A DNA stretch of 64,000 nucleotides, from positions 1 through 64,000 of the forward strand of contig CAXBML010000007.1 in NCBI GenBank assembly GCA_963976875.1, read 5' to 3'. Below are positions 26,884 through 35,693 of the stretch, piece after piece. The stretch's first letter is position 1. The number at the start of each line of letters is the position of its first letter. The notes under the pieces are model-generated. The model did no database searches. It saw nothing but the letters and a program-made list of their open reading frames with translations, and was not told where the DNA came from. Origin of the DNA: Berkiella_A sp963976875 (GTDB lineage Bacteria; Pseudomonadota; Gammaproteobacteria; Berkiellales; Berkiellaceae). The position numbers and the translations under genes were made by a program.

Positions 26884-27972
26884 TTAAAACCTGGCCCTAT
26901 TCTGGCAAGCAGTCGAAAACTCTCTCTCTGGCTCAGAATAATCAGGGGTCACAGATAGCTGATCAAATGCTGGAGTTAAAGCCGAAGTTGAAGGCCCTGT
27001 GACTGACAAAGGACTATTGGCTATGCCAAGCCAACTATCACTATATTTATCCTGCTCTTTAGCTTGCTTTGTCCAAAGCAATAACTGCTTTTCTTGTGTG
27101 GCCACAACATGCTCTAATGCCAAAATAGCGCTTCTGACATCCTCTGCTATTTTATCTAAATATACGGCGTTTGTTTTCTTATTTAAACTTTTAGATTGCT
27201 TTTCAATATTTTGCAAGTAATGGTGATAAAAATCTATTTTCTGAGCCGTTTCTTTAATTTTTTTGTCACATGGAAGAATATGATTCTCTCTAATATCACA
27301 AGTATCTGTAAATACTTGCTTCCAGGTACTTAATGCATTTTCTGCAACAACCTCTTCAAAAGGCATTCTAAATAAACTTTCCCCAATGGCAACCTCTGAG
27401 ATACAGTTAAAATGTAAGTAGTGTCGTGTTATTGCCTCTTGATCATAATGTATTGGTAAAAATTGAATATTATTTATAAATACGGGTCCAAGCATTAGCC
27501 CCATATTACGCGCATCCATTTTATTAACATCACTAAAGTCTGTAATACGTGTTGCAAGATGGAAGTATCGGTACAAGATCTCGCCAATTATTTTCTCATT
27601 CATATCGACTGATTCACACAAAGCGATCACGGCAAGCTTTAATTTCAAAGCTTGTTCCATAATATTGAGCTCTTCTAATGGCTGCCCTAATAAAAAAACA
27701 TCTTTAAAAAGCATGGCTCCCAAACGACTAAAGCTCTGACTCATTAAAACTTTATCTTTTAGTAAATACTTTATTGCATGGCTCAACTCGTAACCTGATA
27801 CACTATCAGGAATGTTTCCCTCATCTAAATGACTTAATAAGTCGGCAGCTTCTGCATCTACCCCACTCACCCTAAAAATACCGACGACTGTTAAATGTTT
27901 TTCTTTATTTTTAATCATGTGGAGTGTAATTTTTCGAATGAGATTTACTATTTCTATACTGGAAAATGTCAT
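26884..27972 (-). CDS. RhoGAP-domain-like protein, eukaryotic type
   Basis: A 362-residue protein whose first half reads as a RhoGAP domain. GIFRVSG (residues 31-37) matches the arginine-finger loop, with Arg34 as the finger. HAIKYLLK (residues 65-72) fits the conserved Lys helix. NKMDARNMGLMLGPVF (residues 150-165) matches the helix with the catalytic Asn and the GP(N/V) end. The second half is helical, with KIDFYHHYLQNIEKQSKSLNKK suggesting a coiled coil, then a Ser/Thr-rich tail. RhoGAPs speed GTP hydrolysis by Rho-family GTPases, which bacteria lack, so a host target is inferred. AAGGGA precedes the ATG at 27972. The gene stands alone. GAP activity and secretion are untested. Confidence 0.8.
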   Translation of the reverse strand: MTFSSIEIVNLIRKITLHMIKNKEKHLTVVGIFRVSGVDAEAADLLSHLDEGNIPDSVSGYELSHAIKYLLKDKVLMSQSFSRLGAMLFKDVFLLGQPLEELNIMEQALKLKLAVIALCESVDMNEKIIGEILYRYFHLATRITDFSDVNKMDARNMGLMLGPVFINNIQFLPIHYDQEAITRHYLHFNCISEVAIGESLFRMPFEEVVAENALSTWKQVFTDTCDIRENHILPCDKKIKETAQKIDFYHHYLQNIEKQSKSLNKKTNAVYLDKIAEDVRSAILALEHVVATQEKQLLLWTKQAKEQDKYSDSWLGIANSPLSVTGPSTSALTPAFDQLSVTPDYSEPEREFSTACQNRARF

Positions 27973-28002
27973 GTCATTCCCTTAACACAATATATTCTGT
28001 CC

Positions 28003-28028
28003 ATCTTTTTACTTTATAGTAAAAAGAT
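28003..28028. other. Perfect 11-bp inverted repeat between the RhoGAP-like gene and rdgB
   Basis: ATCTTTTTACT (28003-28013) is followed after a 4-nt loop by its exact complement (28018-28028). It lies about 30 bp upstream of the RhoGAP-like start codon and 164 bp upstream of rdgB. It could be a regulator-binding site or a hairpin in either leader. No known operator is recognised. Confidence 0.5.
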
Positions 28029-28191
28029 CCTACCATCTAATAAGAAGTCTACCTTAAGTTAACTTTTCACTTTATGGCTAAAAGCACTGTACTAAGCTTA
28101 AATTTACGAAGAAAAGAACTATAATAGTTATCAGGTTGTCTTACATCCTAAGTTGGTATACCCTGAGCTGACTTAACTAGGAGAACCTTAC

Positions 28192-28803
28192 ATGAAACTC
28201 GTTGCAGCAACAGATAACCAAGATAAATTAAAAGAAATTAAAAGTTGTTTAGAAAGCTTGCCTATTGAGCTCATTCCGCAATCTTTTTTCAATGTCCCCT
28301 CTGTTGAGGAAACCGGTTTAAGCTTCATAGAAAATGCCATTCTAAAAGCACGGCATGCAGCCAAGTATAGCGATCTACCCTGTATTGCCGACGACTCCGG
28401 GCTCGCAGTAGATGCATTAGGTGGCGCTCCCGGAATTTATTCTGCGCGTTACGCAGGTAAAGATGCCCGAGCTGAAGATAATATCAAAAAATTGTTGGCT
28501 GCAATTAAATCTTTAAAAGGGGAAGATCGTCAGGCCCGTTTTTATTGCGTTCTTGCTTTTGTAAAACATTATAATGACCCAACACCTATTATTTGCCAAG
28601 CCCAATGGGAAGGTCGACTATTAGAACAACCAGTCGGAACAGGTGGATTTGGTTATGACCCAATATTTTTTATCCCCAATCTAAACTGCACTGCTGCCGA
28701 ACTAGAGCTCGAACAAAAAAATCATATTAGTCACCGCGCTAAAGCTTTAAATGAGTTTTCAGATAAAATAAAAATTGCCTATCCTCAAATAATCACTAAT
28801 TAA
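28192..28803 (+). CDS. rdgB: dITP/XTP pyrophosphatase
   Basis: RdgB (HAM1 family) hydrolyses dITP, ITP and XTP to monophosphates, keeping deaminated purines out of DNA. The 203 residues carry EETGLSFIENAILKARHAA, CIADDSGLAVDALGGAPGIYSARY and GTGGFGYDPIFF, followed by ISHRAKAL. All are standard. The ATG at 28192 has GGAG upstream. It is followed three bases later by hemW, a common pairing. Confidence 0.97.
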   Translation: MKLVAATDNQDKLKEIKSCLESLPIELIPQSFFNVPSVEETGLSFIENAILKARHAAKYSDLPCIADDSGLAVDALGGAPGIYSARYAGKDARAEDNIKKLLAAIKSLKGEDRQARFYCVLAFVKHYNDPTPIICQAQWEGRLLEQPVGTGGFGYDPIFFIPNLNCTAAELELEQKNHISHRAKALNEFSDKIKIAYPQIITN

Positions 28804-28806
28804 AAT

Positions 28807-29952
28807 ATGAATACTGCACCACCTCTCTCTTTATATATTCACTTCCCATGGTGTGTGAAAAAATGTCCGTATTGTGACTTTAATAGCCACACATTACGAC
28901 AATCACTACCTGAAAAAGAATATATTCAGCATTTGCTTTTAAATTTAGAGCAATGGCTACCTCAAATACAAGAGCGAGAGATTATCAGTATCTTTTTTGG
29001 CGGCGGGACACCCAGCTTGCTCTCTCCAGCAGCATTTGAAGCATTATTAAAAGGCCTAAATAAAAAACTGACGCTAGCTTCAGATATTGAAGTCACCATG
29101 GAAGCCAACCCAGGCACAATTGAACAAAGTAAATTCCAAGGTTATTTTGATATCGGTGTCAATAGAATTTCTCTTGGCATACAAAGCTTCAATGATACAC
29201 AATTAGAAAGGCTAGGACGGATTCATGATGCGCGCCAAGCTGTTTCAGCCATTGAAGCCATAAAAAAGGCTGGTTTTAAAAATTTCAACCTAGATCTCAT
29301 GTATGGATTACCTCAGCAAACACAAGAGGAAGCAATGACGGATATTCATACTGCGCTCAGCTTCCAGCCCCCTCATTTATCTTGGTATCAATTGACATTA
29401 GAGCCTAATACTTATTTTTATAAACACCCCCCTAAGCTGCCCCCAGAACAAAGCATGCTAGAAATAGAGTCATCTGGACTCTCGCAATTGGAAGCCGCCG
29501 GTTTTTCACGCTATGAAATCTCTGCTTTTAGTCAAAACAAGCCTTGTAGACATAATCTCAACTATTGGCAATTTGGTGATTATTTGGCACTGGGTGCTGG
29601 TGCCCATGGCAAAATCACTAACCCTGAAACCCAAGAAATAATCAGGTTTGACAACTATCGTAATCCCAAACAATACATGGATCACACTAAACCTTATCAG
29701 AGAAATCATCAAGTTGTTGACGCCAAAGAATTGGCTTTTGAGTATATGTTAAATACACTACGCTTAACTCAAGGCACGCCTTTGTCTGAGTTTGAACAAA
29801 GAACTTTTCAACCCATACATAGTATTGCCCCCAAAATCAAACAGGCCGTCGATAAAAAATTGCTTTATCCCGATGCTCTGCTTTTACGCGCTACGCCATT
29901 AGGTTTGAATTACTTAAATGATTTAACCCTATTATTTTTTTCAAATGAATAA
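28807..29952 (+). CDS. hemW: Heme chaperone HemW (radical SAM)
   Basis: HemW is a radical-SAM-family heme-trafficking protein related to coproporphyrinogen III dehydrogenase. The 381 residues have the cluster motif CVKKCPYCDF near residue 15, IFFGGGTPSLL, EANPGTIE, NRISLGIQSF and DLMYGLPQQT. The CxxxCxxC spacing with the following Tyr/Phe context matches HemW. It follows rdgB closely; four genes run in the same direction here. Confidence 0.94.
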   Translation: MNTAPPLSLYIHFPWCVKKCPYCDFNSHTLRQSLPEKEYIQHLLLNLEQWLPQIQEREIISIFFGGGTPSLLSPAAFEALLKGLNKKLTLASDIEVTMEANPGTIEQSKFQGYFDIGVNRISLGIQSFNDTQLERLGRIHDARQAVSAIEAIKKAGFKNFNLDLMYGLPQQTQEEAMTDIHTALSFQPPHLSWYQLTLEPNTYFYKHPPKLPPEQSMLEIESSGLSQLEAAGFSRYEISAFSQNKPCRHNLNYWQFGDYLALGAGAHGKITNPETQEIIRFDNYRNPKQYMDHTKPYQRNHQVVDAKELAFEYMLNTLRLTQGTPLSEFEQRTFQPIHSIAPKIKQAVDKKLLYPDALLLRATPLGLNYLNDLTLLFFSNE

Positions 29953-29966
29953 ATAAAGGCCTAAAA

Positions 29967-30500
29967 ATGAATATAAATATCCGATATGAAATGGAAGCGC
30001 AATCACTGGCTAATGCCAGCCTAATATTCACTGAGAAAAAACCTTTATTACTTTTTGCTATCGGCACTTTTAATATTATTGCCATATTATTCTCTGGTAT
30101 TATGTTAACCAAACTTGCCATGCTACGAGAGCTCAATCTCAGTGAAGTGGGCATTTTAGTCTTTTTTTGTGCGTGGTTATTTTTAAGGAAGCCTTTCTCA
30201 AGATGGCTGTATTTACGACGCATAAAAAGATCTACGATTATTGGAAAAACAATGAACATTGAAGTCTCCCGCAATGGTATTATTTGGTCAGGAGAAGGTT
30301 TAAAAACAAATCACCTCGCCTGGAAACATATTCGGTATATCTTGGAAATCAAAAACGGCTTTATTATCCCATTTTCTATGGTTCGTTTCATTTGGGTGCC
30401 CCATACTGGTTTTAAATCCAAGTTGCAAATAGATAAAATTAAAACTCTAATAGTAGATAAGCGTGTACCACTCAGGACATATCCAAAACTACAATGTTAG
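29967..30500 (+). CDS. YcxB-like membrane protein
   Basis: The 177 residues contain two membrane segments (about 30-52 and 60-75) followed by a basic stretch and a compact beta-rich C-terminal domain: VSRNGIIWSGEG, LAWKHIRYILEIKNGFIIPF. This arrangement is that of the YcxB-like family, whose C-terminal part is a PH-like fold. Role unknown. It begins 14 bp after hemW with AAGG upstream of the ATG at 29967. Confidence 0.7.
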   Translation: MNINIRYEMEAQSLANASLIFTEKKPLLLFAIGTFNIIAILFSGIMLTKLAMLRELNLSEVGILVFFCAWLFLRKPFSRWLYLRRIKRSTIIGKTMNIEVSRNGIIWSGEGLKTNHLAWKHIRYILEIKNGFIIPFSMVRFIWVPHTGFKSKLQIDKIKTLIVDKRVPLRTYPKLQC

Positions 30501-30531
30501 AAAATAAAATAAAAAAATATCTATTCTTAGT

Positions 30532-30912
30532 ATGCTTGAATTTTTAAAGGGGCACTTTCCCGGAATGTTGGGAAAAGATACAGGGAAAAAAGAAGAAGAA
30601 AAAAATGACTTAGCACCTCAAGCTAATAAAAATGACCCAATATCTATCGCGCCTCCACCATCATCTACAGCAGTCTCAACAGGCGGCCTACCTTGGGACT
30701 TCTGGCCCATATTAGCCAAACTGCCATTTGATTTTGGCTCTGATGATCTAGAGCAGGTTAGAAAAACACCAGAATATAAAGCCCTTCTAAAGCAATATCA
30801 TTTAGCTCAACCAGCAAGAAAAAAAGCCGTAGAAATACCACCTCAAGAACAACATACTAATACATCCATTCAATCACTAGAAGTACTTCTAAAAGATACA
30901 AAACTGACATAA
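30532..30912 (+). CDS. Small orphan protein, Pro-rich linker
   Basis: A 126-residue frame: a Lys/Glu-rich N terminus (GKKEEEKNDLAP), a Pro/Ser segment (APPPSSTAVSTGG), a short hydrophobic aromatic part (LPWDFWPILAKLPFDF) and a charged tail. No family recognised. It has no clear Shine-Dalgarno sequence, and its last 56 bp overlap the end of the convergent SLC13 gene. Composition looks protein-like, so I keep it at moderate confidence. Confidence 0.5.
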   Translation: MLEFLKGHFPGMLGKDTGKKEEEKNDLAPQANKNDPISIAPPPSSTAVSTGGLPWDFWPILAKLPFDFGSDDLEQVRKTPEYKALLKQYHLAQPARKKAVEIPPQEQHTNTSIQSLEVLLKDTKLT

Positions 30913-32701
30913 CCCCACCCGCTCTCACAAAATCCATGACTTTATAGCGCCCAGGGCCACTAATTAACGCATTAGCCTGATGAGTTGGAATTAAAAATGA
31001 GTTCGAACTGGCAATCGCCACCATTAAAGCATAGGCTTGCGGATTTCCCATCGACTGAGTAGCCAATTGTACCGCTAAAGGAACCAATATCACTGTGGCA
31101 CCCACATTGGTTGTCACTAAGCTCATCAAGGTTGCCACAACACCCAACATCAAAAGCACCAACCATTGGGGTAAACCTGGAAAATGGAATAAGAATAAAG
31201 AAGACACATAATCAGCCGCACCACTCGTTTGAACGGCCATTCCCAACGGAATTAAGCCTGCAATCAAAAAAACTGTCTTCCAACTCACGGCGGCATACGC
31301 ATCATCAATCCGAATCACACCCGAGAAAATCATACCCACAGCACCTACCATGAGCCCTATAGGCACTGATAATATACCAGACATGAGTAATCCTATAGAT
31401 AACAAGAAGAAAAATATTGCAAAGCTAAATTTATCACTCGCAAAATTATCTTTAGGGTAGTCTGTTGTGGCAACCAAAAAATCAGGATTTTTTTCCAATG
31501 AGGACAAAGACTGCCAATTGCAAAACATGCCTAATGTATCACCCGCTCTTAAAGTAATGCCTTCTATTTCTTCATTACTCCGATCAACCTTTTTACCCCG
31601 ATGCACCGCAAGCACTTGTATACCAAACTGTCTACGCATATGCAATTTTGTAAAGTCTGTACCGATTAAACTGGAGCTGGGTGGAACAACCGCTTCGCAT
31701 AGACCTGCTTTCAAAGGATTAAAATATTCGCCAAAAGCGGTTAAATAAGGTGATAGTCGTAACCCATACCGTTTGGCAAAAGCTTCGCCCCTGGACTTTG
31801 GTCCCAAACAAGCTAAAACAGCACCAGGTTTGATCACAGTTTTCCGCAGTGGTGGTGTATGGATATTATTTCCTAATTTAATACCAATAACTACAATATC
31901 ATCTGACAACAATGTCTCCCATTGGCTTAATGTATTATCCACTAATGAACTAGATGGCGGAACTCTAAACTCAAAAAAGTCAGGCCCTATGCCGTAGGTG
32001 CTTCTAAAATAATCTCTGGAGTCCACATCGGGGGTAGGTATCTTTTGAGCTTCAGGTAATAGCCATTTAGAAAAGATGGTAAAATATATAATCCCTGTCA
32101 CTAACAAGACGAATCCAATTGGAAATACCGCAAGTAAGCCTATCTCTGGGTACTCTGCCTGACCATTTAATAACAACATAGCATTTGATAATAAGCTATT
32201 GAGCATGATTAATGGCCCTGTGCCGACCATCGTTAAGGTGCTCCCTAAGATGGCGCAAAAGCTCAACGGCATGAGAAGACGCGCTTTCGAAATCCCTGTA
32301 CTTTTTCGAATTCGAATCGTTACGGGCAATAATAATGCGACTGTACCAACACTTCTGAGTATCCCCGAACAGACACCAGACAGGCCCATCAGGAATAATC
32401 GAATTCGACTTTCGTTATGACCACCATAACGTAAAATATAATCTGTGATGCGCGCAATCAAACCAACACGCTCTAACCCAGCTCCAATGATCATAACCGC
32501 AATCAATGAGATGACAGCGTCACTAGAAAAACCTAAAAATAACTTATCGGCAGGCACTAGGTGAGTCATGCCCAGTAAGACAAGCACCAAGCAAGCGACC
32601 ACATCCACGCGAACAAATTCCGTAACAAACAAAACTACGGTAATCAAAATGATACTCATTAAGATTAATATGTCGGGGGTTATCCCTGGTAGCTCAAGCA
32701 C
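30857..32701 (-). CDS. SLC13-family permease with RCK_C domains
   Basis: A 614-residue inner-membrane transporter of the divalent anion/sodium symporter (SLC13/DASS) group. Multiple membrane segments surround two central soluble TrkA-C/RCK_C domains (about residues 225-400, containing PPSSSLVDNTL and VVPPSSSLIGTDF). It ends with PTHQANALISGPGRYKVMDFVRAG, typical for the family. Likely substrates are dicarboxylates, sulfate or similar anions; specificity cannot be read. The start is a GTG at 32701 with AAGGGA six bases upstream. Confidence 0.9.
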   Translation of the reverse strand: MLELPGITPDILILMSIILITVVLFVTEFVRVDVVACLVLVLLGMTHLVPADKLFLGFSSDAVISLIAVMIIGAGLERVGLIARITDYILRYGGHNESRIRLFLMGLSGVCSGILRSVGTVALLLPVTIRIRKSTGISKARLLMPLSFCAILGSTLTMVGTGPLIMLNSLLSNAMLLLNGQAEYPEIGLLAVFPIGFVLLVTGIIYFTIFSKWLLPEAQKIPTPDVDSRDYFRSTYGIGPDFFEFRVPPSSSLVDNTLSQWETLLSDDIVVIGIKLGNNIHTPPLRKTVIKPGAVLACLGPKSRGEAFAKRYGLRLSPYLTAFGEYFNPLKAGLCEAVVPPSSSLIGTDFTKLHMRRQFGIQVLAVHRGKKVDRSNEEIEGITLRAGDTLGMFCNWQSLSSLEKNPDFLVATTDYPKDNFASDKFSFAIFFFLLSIGLLMSGILSVPIGLMVGAVGMIFSGVIRIDDAYAAVSWKTVFLIAGLIPLGMAVQTSGAADYVSSLFLFHFPGLPQWLVLLMLGVVATLMSLVTTNVGATVILVPLAVQLATQSMGNPQAYALMVAIASSNSFLIPTHQANALISGPGRYKVMDFVRAGGVMSVLYLLEVLLVIEWMY

Positions 32702-32954
32702 GTGTCATCCCTTACCTAGTTCTAATTAAAAACGATAGAATCGGCAAGCCAGGCTGGGGATCTAGTATTGAGATCAAATAATTTATTTATAAAATTTATT
32801 TTTATAAAATCCTGGTTAAAGATCACTCACCACTGACAATTTATCATGGATATCGATCCAATCCCACGACCCACTACTTTTATATCTCCAGACGGATTAC
32901 CTCTTCTACTTATTAGTATAGAAGACTTTGCGAATCCCAACAGATTAAAAATGG

Positions 32955-33647
32955 CTAATCTCGTCGAAATACACCCGCATAAACCTGATGCCCTTTATTC
33001 AAGCCTCTACGTTCAAACTTTGAGCTAACTCTATTTTCAGCAAAATCCGTTTCCTCGGTAGAAACATCTTGAAAAACTGGGGACTGCTCCATTGTTGCAA
33101 CAATATGATCAGCATACTCTGACCAATCTGTCATGATATGCAACAAGCCTTTTGCTTTCATTTTCTGTGATAGTAAGTGAATAAAGCTAGCTTGAATCAA
33201 CCTTCGTTTATTATGTTTTTTCTTATGCCATGGGTCTGGAAATAAAATAAAAACATTCTCTATAGAGTGATCTTCAGCACCTTGTAAGACTTCTATTGCG
33301 TCATGACAAATTAATCGAATATTCTCTAAACCTAAATCCATCGCTTGAGCACAACATGTTCCCAGCCCTGGTTCATGTACATCAATCCCGATAAAGTTTT
33401 TATCTGGATTGTTCTGCGCCTGATGAATCAGGTTTTCCCCCATACCAAAACCAATTTCTAGAACAATAGGCTTTGTCTGATCAAATATTTGAGTCAAATT
33501 GATCTTTGAATTTGCCGAATATTCAACAATATATTGGGAGCCGGCCGTGCTAATAGCGTTCTTTTGCGATTTAGTCATTCGACCAATTCTTTTCACATAA
33601 CTTCTTATGGGTCTCATCGGTTTTAAAACTTTATCTGTCGTGGTCAT
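32955..33647 (-). CDS. trmB: tRNA (guanine46-N7)-methyltransferase
   Basis: TrmB methylates N7 of G46 in the variable loop of many tRNAs using S-adenosylmethionine. The 230 residues have the family N terminus RPIRSYVKRIGRMT, the SAM motif VLEIGFGMGENLIHQA, FIGIDVHEPG and the active-site segment FPDPWHKKKHNKRRL. Ends FERRGLNKGH. Length is typical. Confidence 0.96.
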   Translation of the reverse strand: MTTTDKVLKPMRPIRSYVKRIGRMTKSQKNAISTAGSQYIVEYSANSKINLTQIFDQTKPIVLEIGFGMGENLIHQAQNNPDKNFIGIDVHEPGLGTCCAQAMDLGLENIRLICHDAIEVLQGAEDHSIENVFILFPDPWHKKKHNKRRLIQASFIHLLSQKMKAKGLLHIMTDWSEYADHIVATMEQSPVFQDVSTEETDFAENRVSSKFERRGLNKGHQVYAGVFRRD

Positions 33648-33791
33648 TCAAATCTCTATCAATTACCTGCCTATATAAGTCAACATTGTACTCAGCTTAA
33701 TAACAAAATTCTAGCTTAAAGCGCTCATAGAGCGACAGAGTAAAAGATTCTTTGGTAAAATATCACAAATATTAAAATTAAAGGGTGCAAT

Positions 33792-35693
33792 ATGACTAAC
33801 AAAGGTTCTGTCACACGTGTATTTTTAACGTCTTTAGTTGTTATTCTCAGTATTTTAATCCTTGCACCCATTGGTTTAGTTGTGTTAATAGATCCTAATG
33901 ATTACAAACAAGATATCCAAAACTATGTTCAATCGCGCTCTGACTATGAGCTCGACATCAAGGGCAAAATTACGCTTAGCTGGTATCCTTGGTTAGGACT
34001 CGATATCCAAGACTTAGCGCTAAAACCGAAATCAACCAGCTCGAAACAAGCCCAACTACTCACTGCCCAACAAATTAATTTAAAAATTCCTGTACAAAGA
34101 TTACTGAAACAAGAATTTCAGCTTGAAGCTATTAGCCTCAATGGCGCCATCATTAATATAGAAGTTGACTCAAAAGGCAACCTTAACTGGCCATCTGAGC
34201 CTCATGAAAAAAAAACAAGCTCGAGTACCTCACACTCTAGCCCCCCCCAAACATCAGCAGAGGCAGAAACGCAAAAAAATAATCTTCTTCTTCCCGTTGA
34301 TACACTCAAAATTCAAAACAGTCGTATTCGTTATACAGATAAAGTCAGTGGTATTGAAACATTATTAGATAATGTTGACCTTGATATAAATAATATTAGC
34401 CCGAACGCTAAAGTGACGCCTATCAAAACAAGCTGTGATTTTAAAATAACAGAACTCAAAAATAAAAAATTGCGTCACTCTGGTCATTCTGAATTATCTA
34501 CGCTCTTAAAGAATCAAGGCGCTAATTGGTTGCTAGATAAAACACACTCAGAATTCACATGGCAAGATGTAAAACAAAAACAATCACACCACATCACGGC
34601 AGATACGACTATCACAATTCAACCTAATAAAGAAATAGCCATCACAAATTTCGTGGCAATGATTGATCAAACCCCGGCCCAAGGACAGATGACAATCCCG
34701 CTCTCTCAGCCACATAAGAGCCCCATTTTATTTAACTTAAACATGGATAAACTAACAATTGACCCTTGGTTGGCTATGCTGGCATCCAATGACGAGCCCC
34801 AATTCACAAAAACAGCACAAACAACCCCAAAGCAACCTAATACCCCAAATGCAAAAGGTAAAATAACAGTACAGCAGCTTCAATATCGAAACTTAAGGGC
34901 ACAAAAAGTTAACCTAAATATTGACATCCAAAATAATAGGTTAACTATCAACCCACTAACCGCGTCCTTATACCAAGGCAATCTTAAAGCGCAAGTCGCC
35001 AAAAATATGACGGATGCTTCTCCTACCTACATAAAAGGCCAACTAAACACAGTCAATATGCAAGCGCTCTTAAACGATGCTGCCGGGACCAAACAGTTAC
35101 AAGGCATTGGGGATATTGTTTTTGAATTGACACAGTCTCCACAAAGCACGCGTGGCCGTAGCCATGTTACGATTAAACAAGGTGTTGTTCAGGGGCTTGA
35201 TTTAGACTATTACTATGATGTTGCGAATAGCCTACTAAATAAAACACCCAAGCCCAGCCAAAATGCGAATGGCCAGACACAATTTAATCAATTGACCGCC
35301 ACATTACATCTCAATGATCATGTACTGGATAATCCAGATTTATTGGTTCTGGGTGACGATTATAAAATCACAGGCAAGGGCGGTTTAAACTTACAACAAT
35401 CTCTTATTAAATACGATATCATGGCGATTAGATTGAATGATTCGGATAGAATCAAAAATCAGCTACCATTGGCTGTTCAGATTAGAGGTCCTTTGACCCA
35501 CCCAACCGTAACGCCCGATCTCAATAAATATGCGCAAATGCTATTAGAAAAAGAAGGACAGAAATTAATCAATAAAGAAATTAACAAACTCATTGGCGCT
35601 GATAAAAATGTCGACGGCGATGAAAATGCCGAAGTGCAAAACAAAATTGAAGAAGAAATTTCTAAAGGCTTAAAAAAATTGTTTAAATTTTGA
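33792..35693 (+). CDS. asmA: AsmA-family protein
   Basis: A 633-residue protein with one N-terminal membrane anchor (about residues 10-34), the DPNDYKQDIQ motif and GKITLSWYPWLGLDIQDLALK. Long periplasmic beta-rich repeats follow, with the AsmA C-terminal segment DLDYYYDVANSLLNK and a lysine-rich tail. AsmA proteins belong to the bridge-like lipid-transfer group and are linked to outer-membrane lipid homeostasis. The stop codon overlaps the mutY start. AAGGGTG precedes the ATG. Confidence 0.92.
   Translation: MTNKGSVTRVFLTSLVVILSILILAPIGLVVLIDPNDYKQDIQNYVQSRSDYELDIKGKITLSWYPWLGLDIQDLALKPKSTSSKQAQLLTAQQINLKIPVQRLLKQEFQLEAISLNGAIINIEVDSKGNLNWPSEPHEKKTSSSTSHSSPPQTSAEAETQKNNLLLPVDTLKIQNSRIRYTDKVSGIETLLDNVDLDINNISPNAKVTPIKTSCDFKITELKNKKLRHSGHSELSTLLKNQGANWLLDKTHSEFTWQDVKQKQSHHITADTTITIQPNKEIAITNFVAMIDQTPAQGQMTIPLSQPHKSPILFNLNMDKLTIDPWLAMLASNDEPQFTKTAQTTPKQPNTPNAKGKITVQQLQYRNLRAQKVNLNIDIQNNRLTINPLTASLYQGNLKAQVAKNMTDASPTYIKGQLNTVNMQALLNDAAGTKQLQGIGDIVFELTQSPQSTRGRSHVTIKQGVVQGLDLDYYYDVANSLLNKTPKPSQNANGQTQFNQLTATLHLNDHVLDNPDLLVLGDDYKITGKGGLNLQQSLIKYDIMAIRLNDSDRIKNQLPLAVQIRGPLTHPTVTPDLNKYAQMLLEKEGQKLINKEINKLIGADKNVDGDENAEVQNKIEEEISKGLKKLFKF

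Noticed and set aside
32846..33028. 60-codon plus-strand frame before trmB
   Set aside because: It overlaps trmB by 74 bp on the opposite strand, has no ribosome binding site and no recognisable sequence.
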